From Kangiellaceae bacterium (GTDB lineage: Bacteria > Pseudomonadota > Gammaproteobacteria > Enterobacterales > Kangiellaceae): 64,000 nucleotides of DNA. The position numbers and the translations under genes are program-made. The stretch lies in NCBI GenBank assembly GCA_019090895.1, contig JAHRVB010000051.1, forward strand, positions 1 to 64,000. Reading direction: 5' to 3'. The stretch's first letter is position 1. Each line of letters begins with the position of its first letter. The notes beneath the pieces were generated by a model that saw only the letters and a program-made list of their open reading frames with translations, did not search any database and was not told where the DNA came from. Positions 45,401 to 54,348 of this stretch are shown here, in pieces.

Positions 45401-46576
45401 GGTGTCACCGGTTCGAATAAAGTTTTTGACTGTAAGTTCACCTGGGTGGATTGCTTCCAAAGCTAAGAGAAACAAATCCTCACCATTTGCCACAGCTATA
45501 GTTTTTAATCGTTCACTATCGTACACGTCCCATAAGCCATCACCATCGTCATCCAAGTCTCTAAAATCGTGCAGATTGTCCAAGTCGAAATCATCGGGAG
45601 CATCTGAATCTTGACCCACTTCACTGGAGTCCAATAGGGAATTACCATCTGAGTCAAGGTCCAAGAAGTTACCAAGACCGTCGCCATCAACATCATAGGC
45701 TTCTTCAACTCTATCTTTGATCCCATCATTGTCACTATCATCATCTAGCCAATTGGGTATTTGATCGCCGTCGGCATCTAGTACTTTATTGCCAGCTGAA
45801 TCTAGAAAATAGTATTCTTCCGCATCTAGAATGGTATCGTTATCTGTATCTTGTTTCTCACTATTGATTCCTAGTGCCGCTTCTTTAATATCATCTATCG
45901 CATCAACATCGAGGTCTTCGAATACCTCAATTGTATAACTAAAATCGATATCGCCTTTGAAGTTACTATCAACAACCCCCACATGATAGAGCCCATCATC
46001 TTGAATCAGAACGGCAACGGACGTGATACCCAGCGACGAATTAAGGTTGATTTTACCAAAGTTGAGAACATCACCATTACTATCAGAAAAATAAACTTGT
46101 GGTACAAAGATACGAGAGCTCGTTCTAAGGATAATAGTGTACGCTTTGCCCGCTTTTCCAGTAAAAGCATAGAGATCACCATTGTCAGAATTATTACTAA
46201 TCGCTCCTGTTAAGCGAAAAGGTGGCTCCACATTCAGTTCGACAGCAACTGAAGGATTATCGTTTGGTTCTATGTCTGAAAACTGAGGATAAATGGTTTT
46301 ATCTTTATCAAACGGAAAGTCATCGATTTCATCTAGCACACCATCCCCATCCTCATCTTTCTTTTCCCACGAGCCGGTCGCGGGGTCAATCGTTCCGCCA
46401 TCACCGCTTCCACCCGTACCGCCATCGCCGTTTCCACCATCACTACCATCACTACCATCTTGTGTCACAGTTTCTTGCTGGTTTACCTCAGGATTAAAGT
46501 CGCCACAAGAGGCTAAACTAAAAGCAAATAAGATCACTAACAAATACCGCAGCATATTCTTGTTTTTGCTAAACAT
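42485..46576 (-). CDS. Giant lipoprotein with calcium (TSP3-like) repeats and IPT domains
   Basis: A 1363-aa lipoprotein (lipobox LASC). A Gly/Ser/Asp linker (about 35-65) leads to a pre-peptidase-like domain (SDIEPNDNPSVAVEL, about 95-205). Thrombospondin type-3-like Asp repeats follow (about 215-355; DGDGLGNFLDLDSDGN, DDDGDGLWDVYD). IPT/TIG beta-sandwiches recur at about 470-545 and 1125-1290, with a helical domain of about 400 residues between (no family recognised). It looks like a calcium-stabilised surface protein. It is the largest gene in the array, 54 bases after the TadE gene. Confidence 0.82.
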   Translation of the reverse strand: MFSKNKNMLRYLLVILFAFSLASCGDFNPEVNQQETVTQDGSDGSDGGNGDGGTGGSGDGGTIDPATGSWEKKDEDGDGVLDEIDDFPFDKDKTIYPQFSDIEPNDNPSVAVELNVEPPFRLTGAISNNSDNGDLYAFTGKAGKAYTIILRTSSRIFVPQVYFSDSNGDVLNFGKINLNSSLGITSVAVLIQDDGLYHVGVVDSNFKGDIDFSYTIEVFEDLDVDAIDDIKEAALGINSEKQDTDNDTILDAEEYYFLDSAGNKVLDADGDQIPNWLDDDSDNDGIKDRVEEAYDVDGDGLGNFLDLDSDGNSLLDSSEVGQDSDAPDDFDLDNLHDFRDLDDDGDGLWDVYDSERLKTIAVANGEDLFLLALEAIHPGELTVKNFIRTGDTLFLTIENNLPQADTMYVVFQHGTTSSNVVANLVDNSIQVKIPAGTESVYLTDGLVRSNKRNVQLEPEGAPVMTELSTKEIISGEQITITGVDFSDDVTVLFEGIGAIPDSISSNSVRVTVPEDVKTGVVRINNLVGDSNNISYFVNRVVDITFAPVGGISQDTAQLEAIGGTVAERVGDTNLYQLEIREGSPVAIYSWILDNEGNKTGKSHVSGYSFPSMDSLELGLNSTAIKLIIDFISLSNLDNTRLSETRDAILTYQEYQDVLSHLTTLFDASPSAVDPLETDTVILLTEKASLILAKLDADGLTKSAAAARKFSQSIQKLNALIQSKADGVLKPDITTFESAFFNMSMEATNFLDSWLPSDPKCPENTDVNDEEKAKIVYDGCVELQNRTRLFLSTRIFPLGTDDDYREIDLDNPLRSHISSAYDSNMIGPQDGTFLGIEMWSKDHLYPECPYQNCVYQVIAPGVGDPLGPTPFDLNGASDYDKQTKEARQYLGIRTIVEGILLKYFDLVLVLIDYEPTGFDPVAVTKIMIKYSPSLVAEVSKLYSDDDVTAEDLDAAAYNIVNEFYKNEVEILFDLGNGFKFGPIMSEIFVSMGIETDDLLAITAEALAKQFTPFKGQMEAIIKGAKIADIIIDQVKTIKDMAAVPIKTDFMVVWGLNIVDIDPVMMRAINQDEELRVIGSGFGINERWYWFDEEPITILDDLGRSETLERIKHDSVSEDGTVLTITVPGEYLELAIGRDITVTVEHRGQTAVSPVNIQIGDGLEIARLRPDEGQPGDIVVIDGLGFSSIPSGNTVTFAGKSGARIIANVNSASDNQLTVTVPNGIVTGDVTVEVGGVLSNALVFTVPFVVDITYGDNGNLNDDIYKLVVDGNVVSDGSEPSRKIGPISMAMSAGQHEIQLVGIRAEDEIGTYYIEFEGDVISISGDAQEGRDLLKDTTKTFTIDVGLTKRRKSTKDYLLKLQQEY

Positions 46577-46630
46577 AAATTTTCCTTACTTTACGTATAT
46601 TGACTTTAATTCAACTCAATCGTAGAATTT

Positions 46631-47317
46631 TTATCGATTTCTAAAAGGTGTTTGCATCCGATAGGTGGCAGTGCTACGCATCGCTAAGTACGGAGCATTT
46701 AACGCAAATCCAATGACATTACATCGTCGTTGCTGAGCTGACGTTGAAAACAACCCACTTGCAGCCTCAACAATAAGTGAACCGATGACAGGAACAATTA
46801 GTTCCTCGCACCAATCCATTTGTATTTTTAATAAATTTGCATCTTGAATATTCATCAATACACCATCACCAATACTCTGTTGAGTTGATGGTCTGAACAT
46901 CAAATTATCATTTATTATTTCATCTACTTCTATCCGTTGATTAGGATAGATCACAGTTGTCCGAAATTCGTTCCAAACTTCAGTGCTAGGATTAAGAATA
47001 GTAAGTTGACTTCTTACTCTTACCGCGAGTGTAGCTCTGGCTAACGCTCTAACTAATGCAATTTCACCGGTTTGCGCTTGCATAAACAGAGGAACCATAC
47101 CGCGTGAAAATGCCGACCGTATTTCAGATTGTTGTCCATTATTTAAAGCACCCGCGCGCGCTGCTAATTCAGTTGCGGTATTCATTGTGATTTTAGTTCG
47201 GGAAATAAACCCCCATTGAATAATACCAAAAATCAGGATCAATAAGACGGGAAGCACCAGTACCATTTCAAAAGCGCTTTGGCCGCTTTGTCGACTTCCC
47301 AAATGATTGACCTTCAT
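46631..47317 (-). CDS. TadE-like minor pilin
   Basis: A 228-aa protein with the TadE/TadF signature: a short leader, then GQSAFEMVLVLPVLLILIFG with Glu at the fifth position of the mature chain, a hydrophobic helix, and a pilin-like body with two Cys. GGGAAC lies about 8 bases before the ATG at 47317; a further ATG 21 bases upstream is possible. It belongs to the Tad array. Confidence 0.88.
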   Translation of the reverse strand: MKVNHLGSRQSGQSAFEMVLVLPVLLILIFGIIQWGFISRTKITMNTATELAARAGALNNGQQSEIRSAFSRGMVPLFMQAQTGEIALVRALARATLAVRVRSQLTILNPSTEVWNEFRTTVIYPNQRIEVDEIINDNLMFRPSTQQSIGDGVLMNIQDANLLKIQMDWCEELIVPVIGSLIVEAASGLFSTSAQQRRCNVIGFALNAPYLAMRSTATYRMQTPFRNR

Positions 47318-47448
47318 ATTATTAGTTCCCTGGTTCATATTGAATACATTTATTCTTTCGATAGACCTTATTGGTAATCTCTTATTATTTGAACACTTTT
47401 CTAACTTTGTATTTGTTCTAAGCAGTAATAGGTATTATAAACATTGTA

Positions 47449-47877
47449 TTATTCGACTCGCTGAAGTCTCAAGAGTTTAGCCAATAAAATTTGGATTTCC
47501 GCTGAATTCCCCTCATCAACTTTTTGCTTTCCTTCAACCAACGTATCAGTCGCCTGTCTAATTCGTGCTAACGCTAAATTATGCCACCCTTTGCTCATTT
47601 TTGAGTCATATGACAATGCTTTTTTATAATGCCTAATTGCGGCCTCTAGTTGATTAGTTCTCAAATAAATATTGCCCAACTTGAACCAGCCTTCAGCATA
47701 AAGAGGAACAAGTTTTATTAACGCAAGATACTCTGTTTCAGCTAACTGCAGGTTAGCTGATTTGTAATAATGTTGTGCTCTTGTCTCAATTTTAATTGCC
47801 GCCGACTGACCTTTATTAGCATTACTACTACAACCAGAAAGTAGCGATAATATCGCGACCAAACAGATAAACTTCAT
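47449..47877 (-). CDS. TPR lipoprotein (TadD-like)
   Basis: A 142-aa lipoprotein (lipobox LLSGC) with about three tetratricopeptide motifs, for example AEGWFKLGNIYLRTNQLEAA. TadD-type TPR lipoproteins help assemble the Tad secretin in other species. It lies 3 bases after the DUF192 gene. Confidence 0.8.
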   Translation of the reverse strand: MKFICLVAILSLLSGCSSNANKGQSAAIKIETRAQHYYKSANLQLAETEYLALIKLVPLYAEGWFKLGNIYLRTNQLEAAIRHYKKALSYDSKMSKGWHNLALARIRQATDTLVEGKQKVDEGNSAEIQILLAKLLRLQRVE

Positions 47878-47880
47878 CGT

Positions 47881-48234
47881 CTAACTCCACTCAATTTTTT
47901 TCCCCTTAGATAGGTTTAACCGCTTATTCATTCCACTCATCATTTCAATGACCGCATTAGCGCCAAGACAATATGAAAAATGCCAAGGTTTGAAATTATC
48001 AATGGTTTTCATGACTCTACCGTCTTGGTCAAGATAACAAAGGTCAATCGCATATTTCATACCAACCATATGGACAGAATGACATTTTTCGATAAGCAGT
48101 CCTTGGCTATCCGTTAATGGCGACCGCCCCAAAAGCCCCCGTGTTCTCTGCCACGCTGTGCGAGCTATATATAATTCCGCTAACACTGGACGACCATCGA
48201 CTGATGCGGCACTCATAGTTAAATTACATTCCAT
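47881..48234 (-). CDS. DUF192 protein inside the Tad locus
   Basis: A 117-aa protein matching DUF192, with the RTRGLLGR and HSVHMVGMKYAIDLCYLD motifs. The usual signal peptide is missing, so it may be cytoplasmic. Its start overlaps TadC by 11 bases, tying it to the pilus operon. The function of DUF192 is not known; its place here is unusual in my experience. Confidence 0.85.
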   Translation of the reverse strand: MECNLTMSAASVDGRPVLAELYIARTAWQRTRGLLGRSPLTDSQGLLIEKCHSVHMVGMKYAIDLCYLDQDGRVMKTIDNFKPWHFSYCLGANAVIEMMSGMNKRLNLSKGKKIEWS

Positions 48235-49090
48235 GGATCATTTTCATCGCGATTGGAAAACCGAGCACTAAAAACGTTACTGGGAAAATAAAGGCAACCA
48301 AAGGAAAAACCAATTTAACCGGTGCTTCCATCGCTTTTTTCTCCGCCTTTTGAAATCGTTCAACACGTCGTTGATCCGCTTGAATACTAAGAGTTGCACT
48401 CAAGCTCGCACCTGTTTTTTCAGCTTGAACAAGTGCACTCACTAAATTATTAATTTCCTTAACTTGAACACGTTCAGCCATTGCTCGCAGTGAATCAGTC
48501 CGACTCATACCTGCACGCAGATCTCGGATTACTCCATCAAACTCTGCATGCAATGGACCTTTAGGACCTTTGTCTACCGCCTGTTGTAACGCACCAGAGA
48601 GATTAAGACCGGCTTGAACTGACATGGTGATGTAATCGAGATACATAGGCAGATCTTTAATGATTTTGTTTTTCCTCTTTGAGTGCAAATCATTCAAAGT
48701 GATTAAAGGCAAGAAAAAACCGAATAGAGTGAATGATGCCAACCAGCCGTAACTCACTTCACCAAGAGCCGCCATTGAAAAGAAAGACATAATTAACGCG
48801 ACAATCGCTGCAAGCAATCTAACCGAGAAATACTGTTCAGCTGTCAAAATAAAAGACACTCCCGATAAACGTAATTTTCGATTGCTTTTTTCTAGATAAT
48901 CAATTGGTAATCTTTCACCAATATAAAAAGCCAAAAATCTGACCATCGGCCATATCATTTTCAAACTGGATGGTAATGGATCCATAAATAACCGCTGGTC
49001 GCTTGGTACATGCGAACGCACGTTATATTGCGCTATGACAAATAAAACTGTTGCCGCGGCGATCAACAAAATGATAATTAATAACATCAT
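48224..49090 (-). CDS. tadC: Tad platform protein TadC
   Basis: A 288-aa inner-membrane protein of the T2SSF/GspF family. It has an N-terminal helix, two central helices (about 85-130), the conserved cytoplasmic loop (DYITMSVQAGLNLSGALQQ, LVQAEKTGASL) and a C-terminal helix. With TadB it forms the platform on which the ATPase acts. It follows TadB by 58 bases. Confidence 0.93.
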   Translation of the reverse strand: MMLLIIILLIAAATVLFVIAQYNVRSHVPSDQRLFMDPLPSSLKMIWPMVRFLAFYIGERLPIDYLEKSNRKLRLSGVSFILTAEQYFSVRLLAAIVALIMSFFSMAALGEVSYGWLASFTLFGFFLPLITLNDLHSKRKNKIIKDLPMYLDYITMSVQAGLNLSGALQQAVDKGPKGPLHAEFDGVIRDLRAGMSRTDSLRAMAERVQVKEINNLVSALVQAEKTGASLSATLSIQADQRRVERFQKAEKKAMEAPVKLVFPLVAFIFPVTFLVLGFPIAMKMIHGM

Positions 49091-49148
49091 ATTTCTTTAT
49101 TCTTTACCTTTCATGTTTTTCATAATTACTTTTTATCGACTGTTTTAG

Positions 49149-49997
49149 CTAAACGTCAATGGTGACAATTTTTTTAATGAACCGATAACCGATATATTGC
49201 ATCGTTAATGCTATTGCAATAACAATCCAGCCAGTTACATCGTTCCATAAATGCTCCATCGCTTCTGGCTCCATATGATTAAGGGCCAGCACTATAAGCG
49301 CCGGCAATAATGACATCACAATCCCTTGTGCTTTTCCTTGGGACGTCAACGCTTCGATTTTTCCCTCCATCTCAAGTTTTTTTCGTAAAGTACTCGCAAG
49401 ACGTTCCAACATTTCGGCGAGATTTCCACCAACCTCCTTCGAAATTTTCATTCCAGCAACGACCAAGTCCACTTCCGCCTCATCAATTCGAGCAGACATC
49501 TTATCGAGTGTTGGACCAAAGTCGCCTCCTAGTCGCAATTCTCGCAAGAACAACCCAAATTCCTGACTTGTCGGCTCAGGAGCTTCAGAAACCATTGTTT
49601 CTAAAGCTCCAACTAGACTACTGCCTGCTCGCATACTCGAAGAAAGCATTATCAGTGTGTCAGGCATTTGTGAGACGAATAATTTTCGCCGTCTATTGCG
49701 CAAAAATCGATAGATTTTCTTCGGCATTGCCATTAAAACCAGTGCAACAACAATCGCAGGAAATAAACTTTCCGTTATTAACCAAGTTAATAATGAGCCA
49801 ATTAGAATAACTAATAAGTTGAATCGAAATAGAGTTTGTGGCTCAATAAATAGAAATAGATCAGTAAGATTTCTCGAGGCAGACTCGGTAAACTCTTCTT
49901 GATAAGATTTACCGAGCATCGCTGATATTTTTGAACCTGCTAATATCATCAAGACAACTGTAACAAAAACGATGGCGATAACAATGAGTTTAAACAT
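49149..49997 (-). CDS. tadB: Tad platform protein TadB
   Basis: A 282-aa T2SSF-family protein. It has helices near residues 3-22, 55-92 and at the C-terminus, and the cytoplasmic T2SSF core (LIMLSSSMRAGSSLVGALE, SKEVGGNLAEMLERL). It starts on the last base of tadA (TAATG), so the two are coupled. Confidence 0.94.
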   Translation of the reverse strand: MFKLIVIAIVFVTVVLMILAGSKISAMLGKSYQEEFTESASRNLTDLFLFIEPQTLFRFNLLVILIGSLLTWLITESLFPAIVVALVLMAMPKKIYRFLRNRRRKLFVSQMPDTLIMLSSSMRAGSSLVGALETMVSEAPEPTSQEFGLFLRELRLGGDFGPTLDKMSARIDEAEVDLVVAGMKISKEVGGNLAEMLERLASTLRKKLEMEGKIEALTSQGKAQGIVMSLLPALIVLALNHMEPEAMEHLWNDVTGWIVIAIALTMQYIGYRFIKKIVTIDV

Positions 49998-51709
49998 TAG
50001 ATCACATCTCGTTTGCTGAAAATTCCAAGGTTAACTTCTATGCCATTCCTTGAAAGTTCCTCATAAAATTCCGGTATCAAGCCGGTTGCTTCAAAATGAC
50101 CTAGAATTTTCCCTTCACGGTTTATGCCACTACGTGTGAATCTAAATATTTCTGCTAACTGTACAGTGCCTGACTCGATTCCAGTGAGTTCGGCAATTGA
50201 TGTAATCCGTCTTGAACCGTCAGAAAAACGGGTCTGCTGAATGATAATATCCACCGCCGATGCAATTTGTTCGCGTATGGCTAATACCGGCAAGTCCATT
50301 CCTGACATCATCACCATCACTTCAAGTCTCGAAATACAATCTCTTGGTCGATTAGCATGTGCGGTTGTCAATGACCCATCGTGCCCGGTATTCATCGCTT
50401 GCAGCATATCCAACGCTTCGCCGCCTCGGCACTCACCAACAACAACTCTATCTGGTCTCATTCGCAAACAGTTCTTGACTAAGTCACGAATCTCAACAGC
50501 TCCTTTACCTTCTTGGTTAGGAGGACGCGCTTCGAGCGAAACCAGATTAGGTTGAGTAAGTTTTAATTCTGCGGAGTCTTCTACTGTTACAATTCGTTCA
50601 TCATCGGGAATATAGTTTGATAATACGTTTAGCAAGGTTGTTTTACCCGACCCTGTACCGCCTGATACCACCATGTTTTTTTTATACAAAACTGCATTTT
50701 TAAGAAACTCCATCATCTCATAATTCATCGCACCGAATCCGACAAGATCTTCGGCCGTCAGTTTATTACTCATAAACTTTCGAATCGTTATTGAAGGTCC
50801 TTTAAGTGCTAGCGGCGGAATGATTGCGTTTACTCGAGAGCCGTCTTTCAAACGAGCATCAACCATTGGTGAACTTTCATCAATTCGTCGACCTAATGGA
50901 GTGACGATACGTTCTATCGCGCCAATGACAGCATGGTCATCAGTAAATGCGACATCGGATAAAAATAATTTCCCCGCCTTTTCATAAAAAATCTGGTCAT
51001 GAGAATTAACCATAATTTCCGATATATCTTTATCTGATAGCAATTTCTCTAGAGGTCCTAAACCAACAGTTTCATCCAGCACTTCATTTGCGAGCTCCAC
51101 ATGATCGATATGTTTAGGCAGATCGTTTATTTTTTCCATTACTTGCAGAATTAATTCCCGACTTTTTTCCCGAAGGACATCGTCGGACATTTCGTTCACT
51201 TTAATTCGACGTAAATCTATCTGTTTTAACAGTGCTTGATGGACTTTTTTCCGCCAATTGTTTCGCTCAACAATATCTTTAGATGGTTTTCCATCGAGCT
51301 TGTTGACTGGTTTCTTTTGTGGAAGAACTTCAGTTATCTCGTTATCTTGTGGTTTAGTTTCAACAATATCCAAGTTCACATCTGTCGATTCAGATATTTT
51401 ATGCTGTTGGCTCTTAGGCGGTGTAATCTGAATAATATAACCACCAATTTGAACCGTATCGTCTTCAGTTAGAGGACCTGATTCTTCAATTTTTTTTCCG
51501 TTTACAGCCACGCCGGTACGACTATTGGATATGTCACGAATGAAAATACCATTTTCAACTAATTTTAATACAGCATGTTCCTGCGCAATTTTTATGCCGT
51601 GTAGTACAACTAGATTAGACTTAGATTTTCCCAATCCGCAGTTATCACTTGTGCAACGTAAATGCGCTACTTCGGTACCTTTTTGGGTTCTGACTTTAAC
51701 TTCAAACAT
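49997..51709 (-). CDS. tadA: Tad pilus ATPase TadA/CpaF with N-terminal FHA domain
   Basis: A 570-aa hexameric ATPase. The C-terminal T2SSE domain has Walker A GGTGSGKTT (350-358), the Asp box (VTVEDSAELKL), Walker B-like DRVVVGECRGGEAL and the His box GSLTTAHANRP. Residues 1-95 form a forkhead-associated fold, with the GKSKSN turn and GVAVNGKKI. The canonical Arg and Ser that bind phospho-threonine are replaced (Lys28, and Ala42 before QEH), so phospho-binding may be lost. It sits between the secretin and tadB. Confidence 0.95.
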   Translation of the reverse strand: MFEVKVRTQKGTEVAHLRCTSDNCGLGKSKSNLVVLHGIKIAQEHAVLKLVENGIFIRDISNSRTGVAVNGKKIEESGPLTEDDTVQIGGYIIQITPPKSQQHKISESTDVNLDIVETKPQDNEITEVLPQKKPVNKLDGKPSKDIVERNNWRKKVHQALLKQIDLRRIKVNEMSDDVLREKSRELILQVMEKINDLPKHIDHVELANEVLDETVGLGPLEKLLSDKDISEIMVNSHDQIFYEKAGKLFLSDVAFTDDHAVIGAIERIVTPLGRRIDESSPMVDARLKDGSRVNAIIPPLALKGPSITIRKFMSNKLTAEDLVGFGAMNYEMMEFLKNAVLYKKNMVVSGGTGSGKTTLLNVLSNYIPDDERIVTVEDSAELKLTQPNLVSLEARPPNQEGKGAVEIRDLVKNCLRMRPDRVVVGECRGGEALDMLQAMNTGHDGSLTTAHANRPRDCISRLEVMVMMSGMDLPVLAIREQIASAVDIIIQQTRFSDGSRRITSIAELTGIESGTVQLAEIFRFTRSGINREGKILGHFEATGLIPEFYEELSRNGIEVNLGIFSKRDVI

Positions 51710-51717
51710 ACGATTTA

Positions 51718-53052
51718 TTAGTCCAGTATTAGTAACTTGTCTAGTTTTCGAAAGGACTCGATCATATCCGTTCCACGAGTTAAGTTTTGCTGGTGTATGT
51801 CTTGATTTGGAGTAACGATTCGCGGAGTCACAAAAATCACTAACTCAGTCTTATTAGTTTGGAAGTCTTTCGACTTAAACAGCTCTCCCAAAATTGGAAT
51901 ATCGCCTAAAAACGGCACTTTGCTCACTGCGGTAGAAAGATTCGAATTAACCAAGCCCGACAGCACAATGGTATCGCCTTGTTTGACATTTATGACAGTA
52001 TCGGTCTTTCTAGATAATAAACCGGGAATTCCATCTCTAGTAGCAACCGAAAAATCCAAGGTACTAACTTCAGCTTTAACTTTCGACAAAATATTCCCAG
52101 CATCATCGGCCACAGGTTCGATTTCTAATTTAATTCCATACTCGTGGAATTCAACAGAAATAGCACCATTACCTTGTACTATGGGGATCGGATATTCCCC
52201 ACCAGCTAGGAATTTTGCAGATTCACCACTACGGGTATTTAACATAGGCTCAGCTAATAGTTTTGCGTCTCCACTGTCCATCATTAAATTAATCTGTGAG
52301 CTAATACCTGTGATAAGCCCCGCATATCCGAAGGTCGCACTATCGAGGAGATTTGTACCTGCATTTGCACTTGCGTCGGTAAGACTGCCTAATATTCCTT
52401 CACTAAGGCCGTTTTGTGAGCCACTGGCTAAATTGAAGATTTGGTTTGTGATCGGAGCACCGGCATAACCCGCCGCCGGTCCAGCAATAACACTTTCCCA
52501 TTTTATCCCAAGATTTTTTAGCTGTTTCTTACTAAATTCAACAATTTTTAAATCCATTTGAATCATCTTTTCCATCTTAACTTTCTCAGGCTTAACGAGT
52601 ACAACAACATCTGGAACGACGCTCTTTAATTGATTTAGATGCTCTATTTCTTCTTTTTGAGCTTCCCCCTCCAAAACAACTACACCGTTCACAATTCGGC
52701 TAGTCACTTTGGGAAAGGTTTTAATAAATTCTTTAACTGAAGACAAGAGTTTTGCTGGATCGGCCATAGTAACATTCACTTTTATTCTGGTTTCACGCTC
52801 TCCTTCACGCCACACTCTCATATCAGTATTCCCAGCATTTTCGGCTATTAGCAGAAGCCCTTTACCCTCAATTATCTTGGTACTAACAATATCGCCTTTA
52901 CCGATGGCCACACGGCTGATATTTTTTATTGGTAGCATTTTTAACGAACCGACGTGCATTGTTACTTTTGCTGTATCTACTGCGGTAGCGTTTGAACAGA
53001 TAGACGCTATTAAGATGACTACTACAATTTTAATTATTCGCATTACTTCCAT
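51718..53052 (-). CDS. Tad outer-membrane secretin (RcpA/CpaC)
   Basis: A 444-aa secretin with a signal peptide (ILIASICSNATA). N-terminal pilus-assembly and BON-like repeats (SRIVNGVVVLEGEAQKEEIE) precede the secretin core. That core has LLAEPMLNTRSGESAKFLAG and VPFLGDIPILGELFK, signatures of the family. It forms the outer-membrane pore. Two in-frame starts (53052 and 53043) are possible. It lies 8 bases upstream of tadA. Confidence 0.94.
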   Translation of the reverse strand: MEVMRIIKIVVVILIASICSNATAVDTAKVTMHVGSLKMLPIKNISRVAIGKGDIVSTKIIEGKGLLLIAENAGNTDMRVWREGERETRIKVNVTMADPAKLLSSVKEFIKTFPKVTSRIVNGVVVLEGEAQKEEIEHLNQLKSVVPDVVVLVKPEKVKMEKMIQMDLKIVEFSKKQLKNLGIKWESVIAGPAAGYAGAPITNQIFNLASGSQNGLSEGILGSLTDASANAGTNLLDSATFGYAGLITGISSQINLMMDSGDAKLLAEPMLNTRSGESAKFLAGGEYPIPIVQGNGAISVEFHEYGIKLEIEPVADDAGNILSKVKAEVSTLDFSVATRDGIPGLLSRKTDTVINVKQGDTIVLSGLVNSNLSTAVSKVPFLGDIPILGELFKSKDFQTNKTELVIFVTPRIVTPNQDIHQQNLTRGTDMIESFRKLDKLLILD

Positions 53053-53139
53053 CTTCTTTTTGTTATTAACGTATTAGACAAATAGATTTTGTCGAAAACT
53101 TTTCATAAACAATCAAACTAGTTTGATTTACTTCGCTAT

Positions 53140-54093
53140 TTATTTTTTATCTGGATTGATCAATTCATCAATTTGGCCAAGCTTTCTTGCGAGCTTTTTC
53201 ATTTCCACCGCCTGCTCTGCGACAGAAGCAATTCCTTTTTTGGCAGAACCGCCTATGATGTATTCAACCTTGTGTTCAATTTTTGCGACATTCATATAAA
53301 CGTCATTAGAATCCAACAATCGATGTTTTACTCGCTTATCATCTTCTCTATTTCTTAACATAGCCACAAACTTTCCATCTTGACGAGCGAGTCCAAGCCG
53401 ACCCGCGTCACGAAGCGGTATACCTAAAGTGATCGTGTTATATTGATCAAAATCGGAAGCTTGCATTGAATTACTTTTTATCACCATATCTTCAAGAGTG
53501 CTTCTTCCGGTAGCAAGCACAACTGCGTTTTCTAAAACTAAATAAAGTGCTGATGATTTTTCTTTGCTTTTAAACCCGGTAATAGTTTTTTTATCTGCCA
53601 AAAGATAAAGGTCTATACGATCACCTGCTACTAACATACCAGCGGTCGAATTAAACTCATCCATAGGAATAGTAATCGCCCGTTGCCCTTCTGTTAATAA
53701 ATCAGAGAACTGCTTGATTCCAACTCCCGCTATGCTGTTTTTCAAAACAGGTTTACCAGCAGATATATCGGCAGTTACTACTCGTCCAATCAGTGACTTA
53801 AATTGCTTCGGAGTAAATGCACCATCAGGAACATATTGCGACGGAATTTCACGAACGACCATGTTGCTACTATCAATAATATCTCCAGGACCTACTTGAT
53901 ATTTTGGCACAACCACTGGGATTTTTTTTGTATTACTTCCTGCGAGCGTATTCCTAATCTCGGCTTCTTTGAAATCAAGATAATAGCTCGATAACCAAGC
54001 CGCGCTTCCGCCAAGGACTAATGCCACTACCAAAATTAACCAATTTTTTTTACTGGAACTATCACCAGAAACTACTTTCATTGACTTCCTCAT
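53140..54093 (-). CDS. Pilus assembly protein CpaB/RcpC
   Basis: A 317-aa protein with an N-terminal membrane helix (LILVVALVLGGSAAWL) and a SAF domain (VPKYQVGPGDIIDSSNMV, about 60-125). A beta domain follows with RAITIPMDEFNSTAGML and DRIDLYL. CpaB-type proteins stabilise the secretin and may contact the cell wall. It lies just upstream of the secretin. Confidence 0.93.
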   Translation of the reverse strand: MRKSMKVVSGDSSSKKNWLILVVALVLGGSAAWLSSYYLDFKEAEIRNTLAGSNTKKIPVVVPKYQVGPGDIIDSSNMVVREIPSQYVPDGAFTPKQFKSLIGRVVTADISAGKPVLKNSIAGVGIKQFSDLLTEGQRAITIPMDEFNSTAGMLVAGDRIDLYLLADKKTITGFKSKEKSSALYLVLENAVVLATGRSTLEDMVIKSNSMQASDFDQYNTITLGIPLRDAGRLGLARQDGKFVAMLRNREDDKRVKHRLLDSNDVYMNVAKIEHKVEYIIGGSAKKGIASVAEQAVEMKKLARKLGQIDELINPDKK

Positions 54094-54127
54094 TTATTAT
54101 TATAGTGTTAATACTAACTACAGATTA

Positions 54128-54325
54128 CTAGGGCAAATTACCTACGGAATGAGCGTACTTGTAAGCTCGGTACTCTTGTTTAATCATGTCAGACAAGCGA
54201 GTGACTACACTCCTTTTCTCTTCTTCATCACCAAATGGCACACCTAACGCCGCAATTATGATTAAAGAAATCACAATATACTCCGTTGTTGCCTGGCCTA
54301 TTTGATATCTAGTGAATTTTTTCAT
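54128..54325 (-). CDS. Small Flp-like pilin or pseudopilin, 65 aa
   Basis: A very short prepilin with the leader and cleavage motif GQATTEYIVISLIIIAALG, with Glu at the fifth mature position. The polar tail is only 40 residues. It lies apart from the two major pilins, so it may be a minor or initiating pilin. Confidence 0.8.
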   Translation of the reverse strand: MKKFTRYQIGQATTEYIVISLIIIAALGVPFGDEEEKRSVVTRLSDMIKQEYRAYKYAHSVGNLP

Positions 54326-54348
54326 TTCAAAGCCTACTATTTTGGAAT

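Noticed and set aside
45505..45905. Tandem DNA repeat in the giant lipoprotein
   Set aside because: The repetition comes from Asp-rich calcium-binding protein motifs within the coding frame, not from an independent DNA repeat.
49310..49810. Plus-strand open frame of 166 codons
   Set aside because: It is antisense to tadB, with low-complexity translation and no start signal.
51920..52468. Plus-strand open frame of 182 codons
   Set aside because: It is antisense to the secretin gene; the secretin frame has clear family motifs while this one has none.
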